Source: Isoetes taiwanensis (lineage: Eukaryota > Streptophyta > Lycopodiopsida > Isoetales > Isoetaceae). Taken from it: DNA of 64,000 nucleotides. Shown here one piece after another: positions 1 to 12,300 of this stretch (its first letter is position 1; each line of letters opens with the position of its first letter). Location of the stretch: the NCBI GenBank assembly GCA_021234155.1, contig JAJEKV010000169.1:162000-225999 (forward strand). The letters run 5' to 3'. The translations under genes were made by a program, and so were the position numbers. A model generated the notes under the pieces. The model was not told the origin of the DNA. It saw only the letters and a program-made list of their open reading frames with translations, and did not search any database.

Positions 1-1735
1 ACCTCCACTATCAGCAACCCAGCTCTTCAACTGATTAATTATAGCCCAAACAATGATGGAGAGAGAGGGCATCCCTAGCGGACCTTGATACTGCTATTGA
101 ATGGTTGGTTTGTTGGCTGCAACTGGCCTAAATATATCTCATATAGTTGTACACTGCATTCTGTAGATCTGCAGGGACCCCCAGCTGTTGCAATCTTGCT
201 CAAAGCTTTTCCCGAGTCATTGTGCCAAGGGCCTTAACAAAGTCTATGAAGCAACAATACATGTCCTGCCGACGGGTCCTATTGTCTTCAACCGGAGTCC
301 GCAACATAAAGATGCGATCAATAGTTGAGTGTCGGGTTCTGAATCCCATCTAAGTGAGGGCGCACACCTCTGCTGTCTCTGCACAGCCCGTCAACTACTC
401 TCCTTGAGAATCATGGCTAGCAGTTTTACAAATACCGAATTGACCATGATTGTTCGGTAATTGGCTAGGTAGTGCGAGTCACCTGCCTTGTAGATGGGAA
501 CAACTCTGCCAGTGGTCCACTAGGGAGAGGGGAACCTACCTGTGATGCTCTATTGAACAAAGCGGTTAGTACCGATACTATGGAAGACCCTGCACACTTG
601 AACAACTCTGCCTGCATACCATCTAGATCTGGCGCTTTCCTAATGGCAAGATGTTGTAAGCCCTGGACAACGTCTGCATCGTGATTTTAGCGTCGGGCCT
701 TCTTGTGGGGGTAATGCTACTTGTGCACCCTGAGGATCGTATAGCTGCTGCAAGTATTACCCCCACTGCCCAGGAGTTCTCTGTAGGTTGCACTGGCATT
801 CTGAGCACCCTTCGCTAGAAGGTCCTGGGATGACGGTCTAGGAGGTTGAACATTTCCCTTCGATGCGCTGCAATGCACCTCGCTTTCTTAGCCTTAAGTT
901 GTCTGAACACGTGTGGGCGTAGAGCAGGATCTATGACCTGGCAGAGCGAGCATTTGCGTCCTTTGCACAACATCAAACCATGGTTACGTGGAAAAGTTGT
1001 GGTCCCCGAGGTCCATCGAGGGCGGCTTCTCCTGAAGCACCTTTCTGCAATAATCCCAAGCACGCCAACCAGGTAGCCTCTGTATTGCTTTAGCGTAGGG
1101 TACTGTAAAATTCTTGTCAAGTCATCTGTGAGCATCCCGGCATAAGGCTCTGCTTATTCATATGCCAGGAGCTACGGCACAGGGGGTTCGAATAGCCTGT
1201 CAAGCTAGCTGCAAGTAAAGTGGTAGATGGTCTGAGTCGACCTCTTGATCCCTACTATTTGTCTTACATGTTCATAATCCAATCGCAGCTGAGGCATGCG
1301 AGGAGCTGCTACACAGAAGGTTCGAACAGTCTGTCAAGCAAGCTACAAGTAAAGTGGTAGGTGGTCTGAGTCGACCTCCTCATCCCTACTATCTGTCCCC
1401 GAAGTGCTTGACCACATGCATATCATGCTCAAGCACCAACACATAGTCCATCGCACTAGATCGCCCCCTAGTTTTCCAGCCTGCAAGTGTGCTTGCGTGG
1501 AGGACAACCACTGTGCCAATCCATTGCAAATTACCAGGTCAAAGATACTGCAGAGCAAAAGCAACTGCCGACCATAGCGCTTGACTTGATTGTCATCTAA
1601 TGCTTATGGCCAAGCTCCTTCTGCATGGCACAGCTGCAACACATCATCATTCAAGGGATCTTCTATCCTTATGTGTGCACTGAAGTCTCTAAGCAGTATG
1701 GCACTGCCCAACTGATTGTGTTGTTGTATGTAGAG
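1..1735 (-). mobile_element. Partial, decayed LINE (non-LTR retrotransposon) copy
   Basis: The segment aligns through its length with 3336-4900, at roughly 75-80 percent by eye, in the same orientation, so it is a second copy of the same LINE. On the minus strand it runs from the end of an endonuclease-like part (remnant of the GDFN motif, here RDFS, near 1680) through a linker into the start of a reverse transcriptase near 1-350. It has many stops and frameshifts and no usable ORF. Its 5' end is cut at about 1735, where a SINE-like sequence begins, and the rest of the RT lies off the left edge. Confidence 0.65.
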
Positions 1736-1736
1736 A

Positions 1737-1940
1737 GAGAGAGAGAGATGTATTTTTTACGTCGTAGCACAAGCCAGCATCCCTTAGGACATACGACGCT
1801 CCCTCTTCAAGGAGCACCACCCCCTACAAGGATACCAGAGGCCAAAGGTCCTAGGATGCCAAGATCCTAGTGAGGTTCGAACACGAGACCTCAATGTGTG
1901 CCTGAGTTAACACCCAAGACCAATACAATGATCACTTTGA
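1737..1940 (-). mobile_element. tRNA-derived SINE-like element
   Basis: On the minus strand there is a pol III B-box-like sequence, GTTCGAACCTC, near 1873-1885. About 40 bases upstream is a weaker A-box-like TGGTCTTGGGT, the spacing found in tRNA genes and tRNA-derived SINEs. The distal end is a GA/CT microsatellite at about 1735-1750 next to an A/T run. The block has no counterpart in the other LINE copy at 3336-4900. No target duplication was recognised, so the borders are approximate. Confidence 0.45.
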
Positions 1941-4900
1941 GAAAAATAGGGTTGATCCACCATCGATATCTGCCTCCTACAACAGGATTTGATATGGGAC
2001 CTTGAGCTTCACGACCAATGCCCATACCAAGAAGGCTTTCTGCATCTGCTCCAAGTCAGGTCGCAAAGGATACTATCAGGCCCCAGACTTCGATCCCATA
2101 TAGAAGGAAGAGTTCCACCAAGACTTTAAACAGTTGGGACTGATGGGCCCAATCATATAGTTCGGTCTGTGGCTGTTGTTTTGCATTGCATATAGTGCCT
2201 TCTAGACCATTGTCGCTCTTAACTAGATGGAAGTATTCCAGCACATTATAGAAGGAAACTCCACATTCAAATACTTTGTAGGTGGATGTCATTTCCACAT
2301 TTAGCTCCCAGTAATTGAAGAAGGGAGGCCTTGGCTGGCATGAGGATGATACGAGGACCACTTTAGTCTTCGCCAGATTGACATGCATATCAATGGCCTG
2401 GCAGAATTTGTCCAGGGCATCGAGCTGGCACTGTGTGTCATCCAGAGTGTAAGCTAGGAGGTCCACATCATCAATATATTAGCTGCCTGGTGATCTAGGG
2501 CAGAAGCCATTGCCCCCATCATGGAAAAAATTAGTAGCTATTAATAGCCAAATGGCGATTTTTTAGGGGGTCGACAATTTTTGTGGCGAATTTTATGAAC
2601 GAAGATTTCTTTTAAAAAAATAAAAAAATAGCCATACTTAAAACAAGTACTCCATTATTTTTTAGGATTAGCCAAACTATTTTCACCATTTTCCTTAAAG
2701 AAAAAGGGATTAGCCTTTTTTTATATTACAATATTTATATATTAAATCGTTAATAGCCAAACAAAAATGAACTCGTATTATAGATTTTTACACATCCTCA
2801 CCTACCATCATAAGTAATAGTAGTTTTTCAAACTATGAGTTTTTAATACATATACTTATGCATCTTCAAAAATGAATTGTAAGAGATGGCCAACATCCCT
2901 GTAGATGCCCGAGTTGATTGCATAATATCTTCCTTCAAGGGTTAGAGATAAATGCAATTTGATCACCATATCTAGAAGCTGTCATTGCATTGAATGTAGT
3001 TCAAACTATGGATGTTATAAGCTATGTTGTCCGCTTTTTGTTTAAAGTTTTTTAATATTATTGTATGTTCCTTGATTGTTGATTATTATTTATAATTATA
3101 GTACAATATATCTAAAGCTAGAGAATTTAATTTACATTTTCTCCTTTTTTCAGTTAGAAAGAATAGCCAAGTGAAAGTTTATAGTACTTAATTCAAGTCC
3201 AAATATATAAGAATGTATAATAATATAACTTTAGCCAAATGTATACCATAAATACTCTAAAATTTTGAAAAATAGCCAAACCATTTTTTATAAAAAAAAA
3301 TATATAGTATGCTTAATTTTTTCCCTGGCCCCCATTGTCAGTAAGCTAGCTCTCCAACTGATCAATATAGAGTTCAAACAATATTGGAGAGAGAGGATAT
3401 CCCTGGAGAACTCTGATACTGCTGTTGAATGGTTGGCTTGTAGGTTGCAATTGGCCGAAGCATGTCTCATATAGTTTGTACACCCTATTTTGCAGATTTG
3501 CAAGGATCCTCCGTTGTCACAATCTTGCCCACAGCTTTTTCCAAGGCATAATATCAAAAGCCTTGGCAAAGTCAACGAAGCAACAATACAGATCTAAAGC
3601 CATGGCAAAGTCAAGGAAGCAACAATACAGATCTTGGCGATAGTTGTTGTTGTCTTCAACCATAGTCCGCAGCATAAAGATGTGGTCAATGATTGAGCCA
3701 GGAGCCTAAATCCCGCCCATGTGAGGGATCATACTTCTGTTACCTCTACCCAACCCATCAATTGTTGCTCTAGAATCCTGGCTAGCAATTTTGCAAACAC
3801 CGAACCTATCATGTAACGCCTTATTGAACAAGGCATTTAGGACTGGTACTATGGATGGCCCTGCTCACTTGAGCAACTCTGCCTGCATACCATCCAAGTC
3901 TGCCGCTTTTTCCATTGGCAAGATGTTGTAAGCCCTGGTCAACCTCTGCCTTTGTGATTCCAGTGCCAGACCTTCCTGCTGGGATATTGATTTGTGCACC
4001 TTGAGGATTGTAGAGTTGCTGCAAGTATTGCCTCCACTGCTCGGAGATGATGTTCCCTATAGGCTGTACTGGCTTTCTGAGCACCCTTCTCTGGAAGGTC
4101 CTGGGGTGATGGCCCAGGAGGTAGAATTTTCATTTGATGCCTCACGATGTACCCGGCTTTCTTAGCCTTGAGGAAAGGATGATACTATCTAGCTGCATGC
4201 GAGCGTAGAGCGGGATATGTGACCCGCGAAGCCCGCATTTGAGTTTCTTGCATTCAGCATCAAACCATTAATTACGTGGAAAGGTTATGGTCCCCGAGGT
4301 TCCCCCAAAACACATTTTTGCAGCCGTCCTGAGCATATCAATCAACTAGCCCGTCTGCTTCTCCAGCGTGGAATAATACTGCAGAACTCCTGCCATGTCA
4401 TCTGGAGCATCTGGGCATGTGCATTTGCATGTTCATAATCCAATTGCAGCTGAGGCGTGTGAGAATTGCTGCACAGGGTTCGAACGGCCTGTCGGGCTAG
4501 CTGCAGGTAAAGTGGCAGGTTGTCTGAGTCGACCACTTCATCCCTACTGTCTGTACCCACCCGGAGGTGTTTGACCACATGCATGCCCTACTCAGCCACC
4601 AACACATAGTCCACCACACTGGATCCATCCCCTGATTGTCCTGCTTGCAAGTGCACTTGCCACTGTGCCAGCCCATTGCAAGTTACCAAGCCAAAGATAC
4701 GGCAGAGCAGAAGCAACTACCTGCCATGTCTTGACAGTCATCTGATGCCCGTGGCCAAGCCCTTTCTAAAGGGCACAATGGAAACACATCGTCAGTCAAG
4801 GGGTCAAATCTTATGGGTTGTTCACCCCTGTGCGTACATTGAAGTCTCCAAGGAGTATGACACTACCCAACTGCTTGTGATGTTGTCTGTCGTCATATAG

Positions 4901-5371
4901 ATCGATAGCCTATCCACATCCAAATGGGTACGATAGAAGTGGCTTTTCGCATGTGAAAAATAGCAGACCACCAGGAAAATAAGGTTGCTATTGCAGTTTT
5001 GCACCCATACCCACAAGTAACTGCTGTGCCTATCTGTCTTGTGCAGGGAGTTTGATTGCGCCAAGGCTGTCTGGTAATAGTAGTCCCCCATCCCCTCGGT
5101 CCCTATTGAAGACTGAGAAGTCAGGTAGCCTGTGCCCTGCATGCTCCCATGTCTCCATAAGGAAGAGATATCCATATCCATAGCAATGGATTTGAAACTG
5201 TCTCCTTTTTGCTATGGAAAACCCTGACAATTCTAGGAGACCACACGAAGGCACAATCCAATTTGCTGGCCGTAGGTGGAAATGTAGATTCAATTGTGGC
5301 GGCGGGGCGAGAGGCGAGAGCAACGGAAGTAGCATGCAGAGCACAGGCACTGGCATGCGAGATGGATACAC
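1941..5371 (-). mobile_element. LINE (non-LTR retrotransposon), decayed, split by a MITE
   Basis: Read on the minus strand from about 5370 downward, this is an endonuclease/reverse transcriptase element. An endonuclease motif ILLGDFN appears near 4840. RT motifs FVDFAKAFD (near 3560) and QGYPLSPILF (near 3390) follow. After the insertion at 2520-3327 the protein resumes with the catalytic YIDDVDLLAY at about 2450-2480 and a thumb region to about 1950. There are many frameshifts and stops. The DD motif is intact in sequence but the element cannot encode a full protein. Confidence 0.7.
2520..3327. mobile_element. hAT-like MITE, 808 bp, inserted in the LINE
   Basis: The ends are inverted: CATGGAAAAAATTA on the left and, reverse-complemented, CAGGGAAAAAATTA on the right (13 of 14 identical). 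The insert is flanked by a perfect 8-bp duplication, GCCCCCAT, at 2512-2519 and 3328-3335. Removing it rejoins the two halves of the LINE reverse transcriptase just before the YIDD motif. The interior is very AT-rich, with no transposase, and has many copies of a TAGCCAA(A) motif on the plus strand. An 8-bp duplication with CAGGG-type ends is characteristic of the hAT superfamily. Confidence 0.8.
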
Positions 5372-6262
5372 ATGAATAGGTTAGAAATTCAAGAAAATTG
5401 ATGAACTAAAACCTGCTTAAAAAAAGGGCACAGCATATCCATGAGGACCCCAGCGGGACATGGGACGAGCACAAAGCAAAGGGCCGAAGCCCGAAATAGA
5501 GAACTAGAGGCGGGAAAGGAAAAGAATAACAAAATAGCAAAGAAGAGGGTACCACAAAAATTCCAAGTCAACTGTTTAAACAAAGAACTAAGGCTTGCAA
5601 AATCTTGGGGAGAATGAAAATGATATACCAGCATTTCCCGTTGTTCCTAGCTTAAGGTTCTATAATTGTGACGGAGTGGCATGGCCAGGCTAGGACAACT
5701 AGTTACAAGAAACTTGAGAGAACGTTGGTTGGTTGAACATAGATTCGAAAGCTTTGGAGCACATGTAGCAAAAATTATGAGAACTGGGCATGTCCAGTAC
5801 CTATCATTCAGAAAACTAAAAGATCTCGAAGTATCATCCTCTAGAACGCCCAACATTCTGAGTTCAAAATGGCGTGCATAACTTAACTTGGTATTCCTAA
5901 GCTATAAGCCAATTCTTTTGTGCAATTCCAGCGCTTTTATTTTAAATCAAGTATGTATATGCCAGCATCTATTCCTAAATAACCATAAAGCTAAAAGTAC
6001 TCTTAAAATTACAAAACGTAGCAATGGAAAGCCATTCTGGATGCAATGTGGGCAGCACACATTAGGTAGGCATCCGCAGGTTAGCTATGTGAGAGGCTAT
6101 GCGTTCTCTACTATGGTGTATTTTATTTCTACCTATGTGCGCCACAACTAACGAACACTAAAATACAATAAACATTTTGAGGATGATTACAGGACAGCAG
6201 AGGGAATCCTCAAGAGTTGCATATGAAACCTAACCCAAGTAATGGGTACAAATGTACATGAA
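5372..6262. other. Intergenic; 3' flank of TOP6A
   Basis: No gene or recognisable repeat was seen. Open frames here are short and do not resemble known proteins. The part nearest 6262 is expected to hold the TOP6A 3' UTR. Confidence 0.5.
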
Positions 6263-7566
6263 CTAGATCCAGTCTTTTTCTTGTAATTTCAAAGGGAGAT
6301 AGACTTCAGACAGATACTGAAAACCAAAGCTGCTAAGCGCTTGAATTTCAGCCTTTTCTTTTGTCTTCACCATCAATTCAAGTTCCTTGTGCCAATTTGG
6401 ATCTTTCTTGATAAAATCCTCTTCCAACAGGTCTTTTCCAGTTTTAATATCCTGATCAGTCATGGGAAGCCGACACTGTTCTGGAATCTTATATTTATCA
6501 AGATCAGATGGACGTACACCTAACCACTTGATATCTGGAGTTGTCAAATTTGAACTATCATATGACATGTTTTTAGAACCGCTCATATAAACAGAAAGAA
6601 TCTTCAAGCCATAAGGATCACTGTCAACAAGACCAAGCACTGGCAGCTTCAAATCTGTCTTCATCTTCTTCAGAAACAACCTAGTAGCAACATCTGGTTG
6701 CCCTTTTGCTGTTACTATCACGCAAGGAAATCTGTTATAGAACCTATCTTCTGCAAGTCTCATAAATGCAGCATCTTTTTCAACCAGCAAAATAAAAGGG
6801 CATCACTCTCCATGCCTCCAACCTTATCAATATTTGGAGGAATGGCCTTACCCCCAACTCCCATCTTGGTGCAGTCAATTCTATCACCATCTTCCACAAA
6901 AACAAGTCTTCCTACCACAACACCCTTCTCAGAAGCCACCACATTCAGACTTGACCTAGTGCAACCTAGCATACATGAGACATCATCCAGGACACTGTCA
7001 GACTGCCCCTGCTCCTGAAAAAGCTTCACATCTGTATAGAACAGATCACGTTTTGTAACATGAATTTGTTTAATACAGAGCTGATGTACAAGCTGAAGGA
7101 TCCTTGTGGTGATTGCAGTTTTTCTTACACTAGACATATTGGCAAATTGCCTAAAGGACGCCTTGTCCTTAAGCACAATCCTGTCCAACTCAGGAACATA
7201 CAGCTGATTTGCACCACTTCTTGATGGCACATTGTACCCTAATCCATTGCCACTGAGAATCGATTTTGCAACAGTTAAAATTGTTTTTTCAATTTCAGAA
7301 ACTACTGAATCTGAGCTCAAATCTACCACTTCTTTGCAAACGTCCGGAAGATTGAGATCACTCAAGGATCTACTGTCAGTATGAATATTTTTAGAAGATT
7401 CGCAGAAATTTCTTACAACTGAAAGAATGGCCGCATCAGATTTGAGGCGTTTTTTGAAACCTAAGGCGGCCTTAGCCTGTGCCTTGGGCGCTTCGGCAGG
7501 AGCGGACTCGTCGGCTTCAATATCCATATCGCCATCCCCGTGTTTCCGACGGCGCTTCTCTGCCAT
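6263..7566 (-). CDS. TOP6A: DNA topoisomerase VI subunit A (plant TOP6A / SPO11-3 type), one frameshift
   Basis: Subunit A of plant topoisomerase VI, a nuclear type IIB enzyme needed for endoreduplication (Arabidopsis SPO11-3/RHL2/BIN5). It cuts both DNA strands through a catalytic tyrosine and works with TOP6B. About 434 residues, close to the roughly 427 of Arabidopsis. A charged low-complexity N-terminus is followed by the winged-helix/5Y-CAP domain with [11 protein letters not shown], whose tyrosine is catalytic. The Toprim domain has LVEKDAAF (metal-binding Glu) and LVDSDPYG (DxD). The coding region has no introns. Near 6790-6800 the frame breaks: after ESDAL the sequence reads CTTTTATTTTG, where one more T would restore the conserved LLVEKDAAF. 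All else is intact to the TAG at 6263, so a sequencing or assembly homopolymer error or a very recent mutation is likely. A pyrimidine tract and AG at 7582-7583, just upstream of the ATG, could be the acceptor of a 5' UTR intron. Confidence 0.93.
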
Positions 7567-10500
7567 AGCTGGTTTTCCCTCCTAAAACAAACAGCAAGTT
7601 ACTTGAGGTGGCCGATATAATGCCCCGTGATCACCCAGCTGATCCAAAATTTTCAGAGGTAGGAACTAGACGGTTTTGGTACTAGATCCGCTTATACTTT
7701 ACATATTTTCCCTTTGGACATTATTTTTCCTTTTTTTTAATTAAATTGTGGCCATTGATTTTCAAAATATTCTTACATATATTCTCTCTCCTAAAGTGTC
7801 GTTCACAAATTTGTGATGGGGTCAAACACCATTTCCCACGTTATCATATGATTCTCAAACCATTGCATCAAGTCAATATGCTAGTCAACTCATATATTCT
7901 CTTCTCCAAACATACAAATGAAAATATTCAGTGAAACACAAGCATGACATATGAATAAAATATTCACTATAGCTGCAAAGGCAACGGCTATTTCCAACTT
8001 TGGCAAACCAAGTTTGCATGAGCTTCGGTTCTCCTTCAGCTGTATAAATCTGCTAGCCGAAATGGCTATATATGTCGTTGGATCCCACTATCATAGTATC
8101 CATCCGAAATCATAAATCCCAGCATGATTATGGTCATATCTACACCAAGTTGGAACACATGCGACCTCTTAATATAGATTTTCATTATGCCTTCATCCAA
8201 TACGATTGCTTAGAGAAACCGTTGCTTGAAATACATACATGGCACGAATATCCTTGACTCACACTTGAAGCAAAGAGCAACATCTTCTCTACGTGCTCCA
8301 AGCACATTATCTGTGACAAGCAAGCAGAAGAAATGCACCTGTGCACAAAGGCTTGCAACTACCATATGGCACATGCATGCTTTTAAAGGACAATGTTTGT
8401 TTTGCTATGTGCTTTACTCCTTCACGTGGAATCAAAGGGCCAATTCTACCATGTCTCTGTCATCATTAACTCACCCAACAGAAAAATCATGATTGCAAAT
8501 GTGTCTTTTGTTCTAAAGTCAATCTCACGTAGCAACCTTCGCTTAATGAGTGCTGAAGTTAAGCCAACATAGCTGCTTTCCAAAAGCATAGTACATACTA
8601 ATAAAACCTCAGCTATAATCAAGCAATCATATATTCTAATGTCATGTAAAATGTCATGAACTTCCTCTTTCTTGTGAATGCTACTACTGCAAACACAATA
8701 TAAGATCATTCTGGATATGTTGCAAAAGGCATATGATAATTAGAAGTAATGTGGTTAAAAACATAAAATTGTACTTATAAGACATCTCATAGACGACATG
8801 ATAAACTCTACATTTTATGTGCTTACCACGTGTGTTGTCAGCACACTCCAACTATCTGCATACAGCCACATAAACTCATGAGTCATATGAGACCAAAGCA
8901 TGGAGAGTTGAACCTCTCGGCAAAGCGGATCCTTCGTTGCTCCACCACAGCCAAGGCCGGGGATATTTCCATGCAATTATGCTCAAACAAACATATGCAA
9001 ATGTCTTTCTTCTTTTTATTTTTCTCATTTTTTATGCACAATTGATATGCTCAATTACTCTATGAGATGTTACATTAATTGTACCTCAAATTTAGAGCAC
9101 TTGTATGCCTTCATTGCAAGATTTCGATCCCGCAATGCTCTCATATAAGAACTTCTTTGGATAGATTCATACGGGCTCTCAATGCCCGTCTTTCTTCCAC
9201 ATATATATTTACTTCCAATGTACTTTTCACGGGCATGAAACAATCTGTTTAATTGAACTCTCAACACTTTCACTGCAACTGCCACGCTTTTTCGTTATTG
9301 TGTTTATGCTCATGATGTTTGTGAGCAATTCAGCAGCTACTTGCACTTGCTCTTCTTCTGCTGCAGCAATTGTAGAAAAGGGTTTGTACGATGGGTATGT
9401 CCTTTGTAAACCTAGATCTTTGTATATCAAGTTGATAATATTTGATTCTTTGAATTGGATATTGACAATTGAGGCAAGGGTTTTGATGCTAACGGAATAC
9501 AAGATACGGAGATTTCTCTTTTTTTGGACGTCGTACTGCCATACCCAAGGTCAGGGGTTCAACGCTTCGTTGTGAAAGTAATCATGATAATTGTAAAATT
9601 AGTGGGGAAAGGGCCCATTTCATCCATGTACAATGAAAGGAGATTCTTTAGTATAAGCAGAAAGGAGGTGTGTTGAAATGCTGATCAAGATTCTGCTTAA
9701 ATGCACCTGTATGTTGTTAAAAACAGATAAAGACTAGTTGAGCCTTTATTAATTCTTCCTGTACATATCCTATGTATGGGGGGCTCTCATTAATGAGTGC
9801 TCCAGAATTTTCTCATGACTCAATTTGTTTCACCGGCATAATTATGCCCTCTAAAATTTTCAGTTTTCTTATTAGATGGGGAACTCAACTTGAAAATCTC
9901 AGATCACGTTTGCTATTTTTGAATTCAAGGTGCTGGCAGATACTTCCATTGCCCATATATTGATGTAGACTTGTTGCCTTGGCACTTCCGCAAAAGATAC
10001 CAATGATCCTTTGCTTTAAGTACTCCGTCGTTATTATGGATGAAGCCTATGTAAGGACAATACCAGTGTTGGGCAAACTTTTTGAGTCCCATCAGAAAAT
10101 TTCCTATGCTTACTTTGGCCCGTCAAATATCTTGTGTTTAGGGCCGGAACTTTCCATTGACTTAAAGACCTACCACAAAAATTCCTATGATACACTAACT
10201 TAACCGAAGAATTTTCAATTTCAATTAGTTGGTTTATAGCGTTCTCCAAACTTGGTTGATTTATGGTGTTACCCGAACTTTGCCCAACATTGGACAATAC
10301 ACACTGATATACTTCTTGGTCTCAACCAGTTGATTTAGTGCCCGAACTTGGTTGATTTATGGTGTTCCCCAAACTTTGCCCAACACTGGACATTACACAC
10401 TGATATACTTCTTAGGCTCCCAACACTGGACAATACACATTGATACACTTCTTGGGCTTCTAAAGGATATACAAGCAAGAAGGCAAGAAGTGTCTAATCA

Positions 10501-11192
10501 TGTGAATGTACTTGGTAAAACACATGTTGACACAGCCACAATATGATTAGCAATGATACTAGCTATTTAAAATTGTTGGTCATATCATCTACTTTAGATG
10601 CAAAAAAGTTCTCTAGTTTCTCAAATGATGCAGAGGTTGTGTACATTAAGGGGCGCCAATTTCCAGTAGAGGTATTTTATTTTATATGTATAAAAAACCT
10701 GAACAAGCTATTCTTGATGCAACATTAAGCACTACTTTTCACGAGTGGATCTACATAATGATAATTACCTAGTTTTTCCTTGCAAATAAATGCTTCAAGA
10801 TATATAGAACTTTAATCGAACTGCCACGTTTTTAAATAAGTTCTAAATATCCATTCTAAATCTCAATGAAACCCACTAGAGAGAAAGCAGACTCCAAATT
10901 ATTAGTTACCTGAATGACTATTCTAAATTTCAACATCATGTAACCATCTCTCTATGCCTGTTTTGCTATATAATACTGCAAATCTTGATCTATTTTTGTT
11001 TCAGAAAATATTTTCACTAACAAATCATCCAAAGCATGCAATGGCAACTTACAGCTTCTAATAGCATCTGAAAATAGGCCTACTAATTATGAAGAATTTG
11101 TGGATCTAGATATCACTTAAAAAGCTGTACATGTGTAGAGAGATCAAGAAAAAAATGAAATAATGGAAGATTAAATAAAACAGAGATGTTCC
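7567..11192. other. Intergenic region between TOP6A and TIM22
   Basis: AT-rich and without convincing genes. It holds the upstream region of TOP6A, next to 7567, and the 3' flank of the TIM22-like gene. The only structure noticed is the 96-bp tandem repeat at 10249-10460. Confidence 0.5.
10249..10460. repeat. Tandem repeat, period about 96 bp
   Basis: A unit beginning AACTTGGTTGATTTATGG occurs at 10249 and again at 10345. A shorter third piece (CCAACACTGGACAATACACA) begins near 10420. Units differ by a few substitutions. No coding potential was seen. Confidence 0.75.
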
Positions 11193-12300
11193 TCAAGTAT
11201 GGCGATCAAAAATTTTCTCAATTGCAGCTGAGAACGCTGCAAATCCAGCGCAGCCCAAACAGGCAGCTTGTGGTCCCGCTGTAAGTACCAAATAAGCAGT
11301 TAATTTTTTGGAATCCAATAATAACATTCCCTCACTAGTTCCCAATATGTAAAATTTCCAACCCCAGCCAGCAGCATACCTCTTGCTGATAGTGCACCCC
11401 CAGTCACACAGCCTGCAACTAATGAGTTTGTCATATCATGCTTTGCCCTGGCCTGCACTCCCAAATGCATTGTCAAAATGACCCTTTAAACAAGAATGTG
11501 AAAATCCTGCAAAATGACAACAGATTCTTATCATGCAGCTTTAACCTATCTTGACCAGGCAACTAATAACTTTGTTGCATTGTGATTAGATCCCCTGGGC
11601 CTTAAAAGCATCCAGAAAGATACACAGAAAACACAACAACGCACGTATAAGATGATAACCAGACACAATAAGCTGATTGTGCAATAATAAGATGATTCCA
11701 GAGCTTAGTTTGTGAGCTACCTTCTCAACGGCACATTCTGCTCCAGAGAATATAAATCCCATAATAGCAAATGCCTTGGCCATCTGCATGCTCTTCCCGC
11801 CCATTTGTTTGGCAGCATAGACAAAATGCTGCCTTGCATTCATCTGCTCAGGATTCAGTGGGTTGTCCAAGGCTCCAAAAAGCATACCCATAAAAACACC
11901 CATACCACCACCTGCATTTAACATAACGCTGAAACTAATTGAACAGATAATACCACATGACAGACAGTTCAATAAATACAGACTTTTTTTAGTAACCAGT
12001 ATGAAAACATCTGAATCAAATAAAGTATCATCTTTGTCTTTTTAAGTATAAGTAAATTTCCTCACGCACAAAAATTGAACCCAGGTTCAAAAACTTAAAT
12101 TATTGGAAACAAAATGAAAAGAGGCATTTCATAAAGTGCATATGTAAATAATGGAACTTACCCATGACTCCGCTGATGACGCTCCTAACGGCACAATTAT
12201 TGAACATATCTTGCGCTTTAATTTCATCGAAGGTTGGAATTCTAAGCGGTTCCGCATCTGCTGCTCCAGTAGCCACCGACGGAGGGGGCTCGGTCGCCAT
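11193..12300 (-). CDS. Tim17/Tim22/Tim23 (PRAT) family translocase, TIM22-3/HP20-like, four exons
   Basis: A small membrane protein of the preprotein and amino-acid transporter family. Plant relatives such as Arabidopsis At4g26670 and At5g55510 are annotated as TIM22-like and have been placed in mitochondria or the chloroplast inner envelope. Exons on the minus strand: 12300-12162, 11911-11721, 11452-11380 and 11278-11193, joining to 162 codons plus TGA. Introns of 250, 268 and 101 bases have GT-AG ends (for example GTAAGT at 12161). The N-terminus is acidic and soluble (RIPTFDEIKAQDMFNNCAVR). The PRAT core is built of glycine-rich membrane segments: GVMGGGMGVFMG, FGALDNP, FAIMGFIFSGAEC, then AKHDMTNSLVAGCVTGGALS and AGFAAFSAAIEK. 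The ATG at 12300 is in good context (GCCATGG). Splicing is predicted from sequence, but the reading frame and family match agree at every junction. Confidence 0.9.
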
